From an uncultured Eubacteriales bacterium (GTDB lineage: Bacteria > Bacillota > Clostridia > Oscillospirales > CAG-272): DNA of 27,587 nt. The notes beneath the pieces were generated by a model. It had not been told where the DNA came from. It worked only from the letters and a program-made list of their open reading frames with translations, and made no database searches. The stretch spans positions 1-27,587 of the forward strand of contig CAKVOU010000014.1 in NCBI GenBank assembly GCA_934796165.1. The letters run 5' to 3'. Position numbers and translations under genes: made by a program. Below, in pieces: positions 22,402 to 27,587 of this stretch (its first letter is position 1; every line of letters begins with the position of its first letter).

Positions 22402-23334
22402 ATGCACACGATAGAAGTGGAGCATCTGACAAAGGATTACGGCTCCGGACGCGGAGTGTTTGATGTCAGCATCGCCGTAGACAAAGGAGAAGTGTTCGGC
22501 TTTCTCGGACCGAACGGCGCGGGCAAATCGACCACCATCCGCCATCTGATGGGCTTTTCCAAGCCTCAGAGCGGAAGCACGAAAATCGAAGGAATGGAAA
22601 CCTTTTCTCACTACTCCGAGGTACTGAATCACGTCGGTTATATTCCCGGCGAGATCGCACTACCCGCTGGACTTACCGGATGGGAATTCATCCGGATGAT
22701 GCAGAACCTGCAGAAAATCCACAACGAAGAGCGTCTTGGCGAAATGCGCAAGCTCTTTGAATTGAACGATGATGTGCTTTCGGGAGACACCAAACGGATG
22801 AGTCTGGGCGTCAAGCGGAAGCTGGCGGTGGTTACGGCGTTCATGTCCGACCCCAATGTCCTGATCCTGGATGAACCGACCAGCGGTCTGGATCCCGTTA
22901 TGCAGGAAAACTTCATTCAGTTCATCCATGATGAAAAGAAGCGTGGCAAGACGATTCTGCTCTCCAGCCACATTTTCTCGGAAATCGACTCCACCTGCGA
23001 CCGCATTGCGATCATCAAGGACGGGCACATCGTATCGCAGTTTGTTGCGGACGATCTCAAGCACGCCTCGCGCAAGTATTACACGGTTACATTTGTAGGC
23101 GAAGCGGCAAAAGCCGGGTTTCTCAAAAAAGCCGCCGCTCTGCCCTCCTTCCGCTTATTGAGCGAAAAAGCAACCGAAACGTATCTGTCGGTTGAGGACA
23201 GCGACCTCAATGCACTGATTGCGCTCCTGGCAGAGTCGCACACCGTCACATTCAGCAACCGGCGCGAAACACTGGAGGATTATTTCCTGAAATTCTATAA
23301 GGAAGACAGGAATTTTGGAGGTGCTTTGAAATGA
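22402..23334 (+). CDS. ABC transporter ATPase, first of a pair (BcrA-like)
   Basis: A 310-residue cytoplasmic ATPase. Walker A GPNGAGKST (36-44), signature MSLGVKRKL (133-141), Walker B VLILDEP (153-159) and switch His190 in LLSSH are all present. The signature S-L-G-x-K-x-K is the form usual in BcrA-type exporters. A C-terminal extension of about 100 residues after the ATPase core (KYYTVTFVGEA onward) is typical of this group and may gate the permease. GGAGG is 6 nt before ATG 22402; an upstream in-frame start would overlap the promoter. It ends in an ATGA overlap with the second ATPase. The two ATPases share GY.PGEIA.P after the Q-loop area, so they came from one ancestor. Confidence 0.92.
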   Translation: MHTIEVEHLTKDYGSGRGVFDVSIAVDKGEVFGFLGPNGAGKSTTIRHLMGFSKPQSGSTKIEGMETFSHYSEVLNHVGYIPGEIALPAGLTGWEFIRMMQNLQKIHNEERLGEMRKLFELNDDVLSGDTKRMSLGVKRKLAVVTAFMSDPNVLILDEPTSGLDPVMQENFIQFIHDEKKRGKTILLSSHIFSEIDSTCDRIAIIKDGHIVSQFVADDLKHASRKYYTVTFVGEAAKAGFLKKAAALPSFRLLSEKATETYLSVEDSDLNALIALLAESHTVTFSNRRETLEDYFLKFYKEDRNFGGALK

Positions 23335-24245
23335 GTGTAATCGAATGCAGACAGCTGACCAAGGATTTCGGCGACGGACGCGGCATTTTCGGCATCGACC
23401 TGAACATCGAAGAGGGAGAGATGGTCGGCTTTGTCGGGACCAACGGAAGCGGTAAAACCACCACCATGCGCAACATTCTCGGCTTTCTCAAACCGACATC
23501 GGGATATGTCGGCATCAACGGTCTGTCCTCCTGGGAGCACGCCAGCGAAATTGCCCGGAGCATCGGATATGTCCCCGGCGAAATCGCTTTCCCGGATCTG
23601 AAAACCGGCATTGATTTTCTGAAATGTCAGGCAGACTTTCTCGGTCTGAAGGATATGCGCTACGCAAACGAGCTGATCGAGCGGCTCCAGCTTGACCCCC
23701 GTGCCAATCTGAAGCGGATGAGCAAGGGCATGAAACAGAAGACCGCGCTTGTGGCGGCACTGATGAATGACGCGCCGATCATTCTTCTCGACGAGCCGAC
23801 AACGGGGCTTGACCCCCTCATGCGTATGACATTTCTGGACATTATCAAGGACGAACACCGCAAGGGCAAGACCATCTTCATGAGCAGTCACAGCTTTGAG
23901 GAGCTTGAAACCACCTGTGACCGCGTGGCGCTGATCAGCGACGGACACATCGTGGATGTATGCCGCATGAGCGAGATTACGGATCGTCCCGTGAAGGAAT
24001 TCAAAATCGAGTTCCATACGGAAGAGGATTACCTGCGGTTCCTCGGCGAACGGTATGAGGTCATCCGCCGTCAGCCGCAATATAATCAGGCAACCATCCG
24101 TATTCCGTCAAACGAGACGGCAGAACTTCTTTCGTCGCTGAAAAACTATAACGTGAAGTTTATTTCCGAACTTCCGTATACCCTGGAAATGCACTTCAAA
24201 AAAATCATTTTTGATAAAAAGGAGAACAAGAGCAATGTTCAGTAA
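23331..24245 (+). CDS. ABC transporter ATPase, second of a pair (BcrA-like)
   Basis: A 304-residue ATPase parallel in build to the upstream one. Walker A GTNGSGKTT (36-44), signature MSKGMKQK (130-137), Walker B IILLDEP (150-156), and MSSHSFEE at the switch region. Both ATPases appear intact, so a heterodimer with two working sites is expected rather than one dead partner. The C-terminal extension (KEFKIEFHTEEDYL onward) differs from that of the first. The start overlaps the first ATPase by 4 nt, and its end overlaps the permease start by 11 nt, so all three are translationally coupled. One large permease follows; it probably forms a homodimer or a pseudo-symmetric channel. Confidence 0.92.
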   Translation: MSVIECRQLTKDFGDGRGIFGIDLNIEEGEMVGFVGTNGSGKTTTMRNILGFLKPTSGYVGINGLSSWEHASEIARSIGYVPGEIAFPDLKTGIDFLKCQADFLGLKDMRYANELIERLQLDPRANLKRMSKGMKQKTALVAALMNDAPIILLDEPTTGLDPLMRMTFLDIIKDEHRKGKTIFMSSHSFEELETTCDRVALISDGHIVDVCRMSEITDRPVKEFKIEFHTEEDYLRFLGERYEVIRRQPQYNQATIRIPSNETAELLSSLKNYNVKFISELPYTLEMHFKKIIFDKKENKSNVQ

Positions 24246-26052
24246 AGCACTTTTCAAGCAATCCTGCAAAGCAAACGGAACCATGTGGAGCATCATCACC
24301 TTTGCGGTTTGCTTCATGCTTGCCTGCGTCATGCTGATTTCCGGCAGCGGAAGCATCGGAGAAGTCAAGAATTCCATTCAGGATACCATCATTACCAAGG
24401 AAATCGACGCGGGACTGGAAGCGCGCGCCATCAACTACTATGCGGGCGCAACCGACGGTCTGACCCGCTTTGACAATCTGTTTGCCGCAAACGCAACGGA
24501 TACGCTCTCCTATCTGACTTGGCTTTCCGCAATGCCCGATCAGACAAAAATCACGGATCCTCAGCAGTACGCGGCTGCCATGGCAGAGTGGCAGAACGCA
24601 AAGCCGACCATGACAACCGAGGCGGGAAAGAGTCTTGAAGCATCCGTCGGTGAATGGCAGGCGAAGAAGCCCGATATTACGAAGTTTGAGTCCACAGAAG
24701 CCTATGTCGCCGCCATGACGGAATGGGCGGAGCAATCCCCCGCAACAGCCGAAAACGCCGTCAAAATCGCCTACGCGACCGCCGTTGACGATCTGCAGGA
24801 ATATGTATACGAACGGGCGCTTGCCGTAAATCCTGACTACACACGGGACTCCGACGAAGCAAAGGAAATGCTGGGCGCCGTTCTGTACGCGCTCAATCCA
24901 AACGGAATGTTCAACGATTCCTTCTATCTAAAATACGAAAAGACCGCGCCGGAAGACTACGATTATCTGTCCATCATCGCGCACATCCGGGCAGGTGACG
25001 CGGGCGCCTATCTGACCGGCAGTGAACGGAGCAATTACCGCGCCGCCCGCGCCGAGGATTGCTCCTCCATGTTCCTTGCCGGCAACATGACAGATGAAAA
25101 AAATGTGGAAAAGATCGTAAATCAGTTGTCCTCCTTCGGCGTGACCATGGAAAAATACAACAGCTTCGGCTATACCTACGATTCTCTCAAGCATCTTGCA
25201 AACACCGCCGTGATCACCTACGGGAACCGGCTCTCCTATGAGCTGGAACTGCTTGCCGAGCGTCATCAGAACGGTGAATTTGCCGATGAAGCAGCCTATA
25301 CCAAGGCAATCGAGGAGAAGACCTCCGAACTTGCGGCAGATGTTTCAAGCAGTCTTCTGTCCGCCCTTCCAAAAGAGGTTTCCGATGCGCTGGAAGAGGT
25401 CGGAAAGGCGGATTTGTATACGCTGATCGTCGGCTCGATCTTCTACAAGCTCGCAGGTCTGCTTCTGCCGATCATTTACATGATCATGGCTTCCAACAAC
25501 CTGATTTCCGGTCAGGTGGACAGCGGCTCCATGGCTTATGTGCTTTCCACCTCCACCAAGCGCAGCACCGTTGTGTTCACGCAGGCAATGTACCTGATCG
25601 GTTCCCTGCTCGCTATGTTCTGCCTGACCACGGCAACCGGCTGTGTATGCCTGTCCTTCGTATCGGAAGACATCAAACTGACTTACAGTAATCTGATTCT
25701 TCTGAACGTCGGCGCCTTCCTTGTGCTGTTCGCACTTTCCGGACTTTGCTTCTTCACCTCCTGCTGGTTTGACCGGAGCAAGCGTTCCATGGCAATCGGC
25801 GGCGGACTCAGCATCTTCGCACTGGTCGCGGCAATGCTCGGACTGTTCGGCAGCCCCGTGATCCCCTCTGTCGTACGTCTGGACAGCCTGAACTATTTCA
25901 ACTACGCAACCATCATTTCGTTCTTTGATGTCATTTCCATCATGGACGGCACGAATACGTTCCTGTGGAAATTTGCAATTCTTGCGGTCATGGGACTTGT
26001 CGGGTATATCGTCGGATCGGTACGGTTCACCAAGAAGGACCTCCCCCTGTAA
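24235..26052 (+). CDS. ABC-2 type permease with a large repeat-bearing ectodomain
   Basis: A 605-residue membrane protein. Helix one is at about 18-38 (WSIITFAVCFMLACVMLIS). Residues 40-395 form a large outward-facing region, then at least five helices follow (about 400-420, 450-475, 495-520, 530-550, 580-600). This is the layout of ABC-2 exporters, but the first loop is far longer than normal. Within it, residues 90-173 carry four tandem W-x4-P units (W96, W119, W141, W164). The loop is otherwise hydrophilic and helical (ELELLAERHQNGEFADEAAYTKAIEEKTSELAADVSSS), suggesting a helical bundle. AAAAGGAG is 11 nt before ATG 24235. With the two ATPases it should form an exporter or a membrane-surface sensor; the cargo is unknown. 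Confidence 0.88.
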   Translation: MFSKALFKQSCKANGTMWSIITFAVCFMLACVMLISGSGSIGEVKNSIQDTIITKEIDAGLEARAINYYAGATDGLTRFDNLFAANATDTLSYLTWLSAMPDQTKITDPQQYAAAMAEWQNAKPTMTTEAGKSLEASVGEWQAKKPDITKFESTEAYVAAMTEWAEQSPATAENAVKIAYATAVDDLQEYVYERALAVNPDYTRDSDEAKEMLGAVLYALNPNGMFNDSFYLKYEKTAPEDYDYLSIIAHIRAGDAGAYLTGSERSNYRAARAEDCSSMFLAGNMTDEKNVEKIVNQLSSFGVTMEKYNSFGYTYDSLKHLANTAVITYGNRLSYELELLAERHQNGEFADEAAYTKAIEEKTSELAADVSSSLLSALPKEVSDALEEVGKADLYTLIVGSIFYKLAGLLLPIIYMIMASNNLISGQVDSGSMAYVLSTSTKRSTVVFTQAMYLIGSLLAMFCLTTATGCVCLSFVSEDIKLTYSNLILLNVGAFLVLFALSGLCFFTSCWFDRSKRSMAIGGGLSIFALVAAMLGLFGSPVIPSVVRLDSLNYFNYATIISFFDVISIMDGTNTFLWKFAILAVMGLVGYIVGSVRFTKKDLPL

Positions 26053-26091
26053 CGCCCTGTACGCACTCATAAGAAAGAAAGGAAATCAACT

Positions 26092-26547
26092 ATGTTTGAA
26101 TTTTCAAAACTCTGCAAAGAATTTGAGGGACTTTCCACCCCGGAGCGCAGCGCCATACTGACCGGCAAGTCTGTCGGAATATTCGCAAAGCTGAAGCAGA
26201 TGAACCTGCCGGGCGTTGACCCGGTGCAGACCTTAGCCGGGTTTATCCTTGGCTCTGTGGTTGCAGACGGACGTGTGAATGAGCAGGAATATCTCTTGAT
26301 GTACCCCGCGCTTCTGCGCACATTCGGTGACGATTTCGACTTCGATCTCGTTAAGAAATCCTTTGAGGGGGATCGCGACGGCAGAAAAGCAATCCGGAAA
26401 TACACCGAGGATCTGCTTGCATTTCTTTCGTTTGCCGACGAGAGCCTCCGGAGTGATATTATTCTGCTCTGTCTGTGCGTGGTAAGCGTGGACAATAAGA
26501 TCTCGCCGAAGGAACAACGCTACATCCGTCAGCTTTGTACCGCGTGA
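26092..26547 (+). CDS. TerB-like protein
   Basis: A 151-residue all-helical protein that resembles the TerB/DjlA-N fold. The two diagnostic helical pairs are seen: AGFILGSVVADGRVNEQEYLLMYPAL (about 49-74), with the acidic turn ADGRVNEQE, and LCVVSVDNKISPKEQRYIRQL (about 128-148), with the turn VDNKISPKE. These acidic loops bind metal in some members. TerB domains occur in tellurite/stress systems near the membrane. It follows the permease by 39 nt with its own AAAGGAA site and no terminator between, so it is probably the last gene of the TetR-controlled operon. Its task there is unknown. There is no signal peptide. Confidence 0.8.
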   Translation: MFEFSKLCKEFEGLSTPERSAILTGKSVGIFAKLKQMNLPGVDPVQTLAGFILGSVVADGRVNEQEYLLMYPALLRTFGDDFDFDLVKKSFEGDRDGRKAIRKYTEDLLAFLSFADESLRSDIILLCLCVVSVDNKISPKEQRYIRQLCTA

Positions 26548-26628
26548 CACGACGAACACCGGAAGAGACTGCATTTCCGGAATAAAAATACTGTTCCGGC
26601 ATCCGGCTCCTGCTTTCGCATACACAAA

Positions 26629-26658
26629 TGAAGCCCCCGCAGAAATGCGGGGGCTTCA
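26629..26658 (-). terminator. Terminator of the right-edge surface protein gene
   Basis: A 13-bp perfect stem TGAAGCCCCCGCA with its complement and a GAAA-type loop, 16 nt below the stop of the minus-strand gene. The minus-strand tail TTTGTGT is moderately T-rich. It also lies after the TerB gene, so it may serve both convergent transcripts. Confidence 0.78.
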
Positions 26659-26673
26659 CAATTGCCGTTTGTT

Positions 26674-27587
26674 TTATGCAGTTTTTCTCTTACGGATGAT
26701 GAATACAACTACGGTTGCACCCGCTCCGAGAACAACGATGCCGATGATGATCCAGACCCATACGCCGACAGCAGGAGAACCGGTCTCTGCCTCAATCGTA
26801 AATCTGGTGGTTGCGTCGCCGCTTGCCGAACGGATGGTAAGGGTATGTTCGCCCCCCGCAAGCGTTGCGAGGTAGCTTGCTTTCAGCTCAATGATGATAC
26901 TGCCTTCACGCTTATCGTAGTTCCCGGCAGCAACGGTCTTGCCGTCCACAAGCACATCGACAAAGTCGGAGAATGCCGCGTCGGACTTGAAGGTCAGGCT
27001 GTTTTCACCGCCCTTGTTCCACTTGGCGCCTCTGCCGTCGATGATGCTCGGTGCGAGCTTGTCGATGGCAACGGCTGCCTTTTTGTAGCCGCAGACCTTG
27101 CATTCCTCATGCTTTGCTCCGGCTCCGGTGACGGTGGCTTCCCTGTCGATCTTCCATTCGAATACGTGTTCTGCCTCATCACCCTTTGCCTTGCAGGCTG
27201 TGCATTCGTGCCAGTGGTTCGTCTCATCGGTCGACCATTCTGCCTTGTAGTTGTGCTTTGCGAGATCGCCGTACTTCTGACCGCAGATCGAGCAGGTCGC
27301 CTTTTCCGTGCAGGTTGCCGTGCCGCCCGTATGATCGGTCAGCTGTTTGCCGCAGGCATCGCAGTTGTGGTCGTTGTCATTGTCTGCGTGCGCCGCCACG
27401 TCCTTCTTGTCTCCGCAGACGGTGCACTCATGCCAATGGTTCGTCTCATCGGTCGACCATTCGGTTTTGTAGTTATGCGGCGCGAGATCGCCGTACTTCT
27501 GACCGCAGAACGAGCAGGTCGCCTTTTCCGTGCAGGTTGCCGTGCCGCCCGTATGATCGGTCAGCTGTTTGCCGCAGACATCGCAGT
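26674..27587 (-). CDS. Membrane-anchored Cys-rich repeat surface protein, N-terminus cut by window edge
   Basis: About 304 C-terminal residues of a larger protein; the frame is open to the right edge, so the real start is outside and any internal start is not the true one. In order from the cut: two Cys-rich units with CDVCGKQLTDHTGG, ATCTEKATCS.CGQKYGDL and ETNHWHECT.C (74-residue spacing), one variant CxxC unit, then an Ig-like domain beginning APSIIDGRGAKWNKGG and ending TLTIRSASGDATTRFTIEA, which resembles the X2-type carbohydrate-binding module family. Finally comes an anchor: GVWVWIIIGIVVLGAGATVVVFII followed by RKRKTA. It should sit on the cell surface. The Cys pairs could bind zinc or form disulfides. 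A role in adhesion or glycan contact is inferred from the domain types. Confidence 0.82.
   Translation of the reverse strand, partial: CDVCGKQLTDHTGGTATCTEKATCSFCGQKYGDLAPHNYKTEWSTDETNHWHECTVCGDKKDVAAHADNDNDHNCDACGKQLTDHTGGTATCTEKATCSICGQKYGDLAKHNYKAEWSTDETNHWHECTACKAKGDEAEHVFEWKIDREATVTGAGAKHEECKVCGYKKAAVAIDKLAPSIIDGRGAKWNKGGENSLTFKSDAAFSDFVDVLVDGKTVAAGNYDKREGSIIIELKASYLATLAGGEHTLTIRSASGDATTRFTIEAETGSPAVGVWVWIIIGIVVLGAGATVVVFIIRKRKTA
27201..27587 (-). repeat. 165-bp near-identical repeat at 222-bp spacing
   Basis: Positions 27201-27365 and 27423-27587 are close copies, with one run of 67 identical bases ending near the repeat end. The period of 222 bp is 74 codons, in frame with the surface protein. 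The window stops exactly at the end of the second copy seen. Confidence 0.85.

Noticed and set aside
22798..22824. Apparently degenerate ABC signatures (SLGVKRK and SKGMKQK)
   Set aside because: S-x-G-x-K-x-K is normal in BcrA-like ABC-2 exporters, so this does not mark an inactive ATPase.
24235..24245. 11-nt overlap of the second ATPase and permease as a frameshift
   Set aside because: Both frames end and begin cleanly with a ribosome site before the permease start; it is ordinary coupling.

Overview
The window reads as a chromosomal stretch of an anaerobic Bacillota, most likely a gut Clostridia of the Oscillospirales type. The clues are moderately high GC, strong AGGAGG-like ribosome sites, SigA-type TTGACA-17-TATAAT promoters, pyruvate formate-lyase with its activase, an MsmX-type sugar ABC transporter, and Cys-rich tandem-repeat surface proteins. 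Family-level placement is a guess. I found no rRNA, tRNA, CRISPR array, phage gene or insertion sequence.

Layout. 1-452 (-): start of a repeat-bearing lipoprotein cut by the left edge. 685-2055 (-): COG2509-type FAD dehydrogenase with its own promoter and a long leader. 2478-4448 (-): membrane-bound CapD/PglF-like nucleotide-sugar dehydratase. 4895-13284 (+): a galactan-oligosaccharide operon made of an unrecognised 602-residue protein, an 86-residue zinc-ribbon protein, a signal-less GH53 endo-galactanase, a binding lipoprotein, two permeases and an MsmX/UgpC-type ATPase. 13507-16563 (-): pflA then pflB, in that transcriptional order. 16833-18462 (-): a tightly overlapped three-gene operon of two small membrane proteins and a TetR regulator. 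18729-19280 (-): an orphan 183-residue protein. 19494-19952 (-) and 20108-21481 (+): an Lrp/AsnC regulator divergent from a MATE exporter. 21622-22254 (-) and 22402-26547 (+): a TetR regulator divergent from an ABC-ABC-permease-TerB operon, with a near-perfect 24-bp palindrome over the regulator promoter. 26674-27587 (-): C-terminal part of a membrane-anchored repeat protein cut by the right edge.

How it may work together. The galactan operon fits oligosaccharide capture by the lipoprotein, import through the two permeases powered by the ATPase, and cleavage inside the cell, because neither enzyme has a signal peptide. The sugars would feed mixed-acid fermentation through pyruvate formate-lyase next door. 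The right-hand part is a run of locally regulated transport modules (TetR-membrane proteins, Lrp-MATE, TetR-ABC), consistent with export of toxic or antimicrobial compounds.

The most unusual points are the four-fold W-x4-P repeat in the ectodomain of the ABC permease, its linkage to a TerB-like protein, the galactan operon with an unassigned enzyme and a zinc-ribbon protein, and a hairpin placed between a strong Shine-Dalgarno and the first start codon of that operon. Both window edges lie inside tandem repeats, which suggests assembly breaks.
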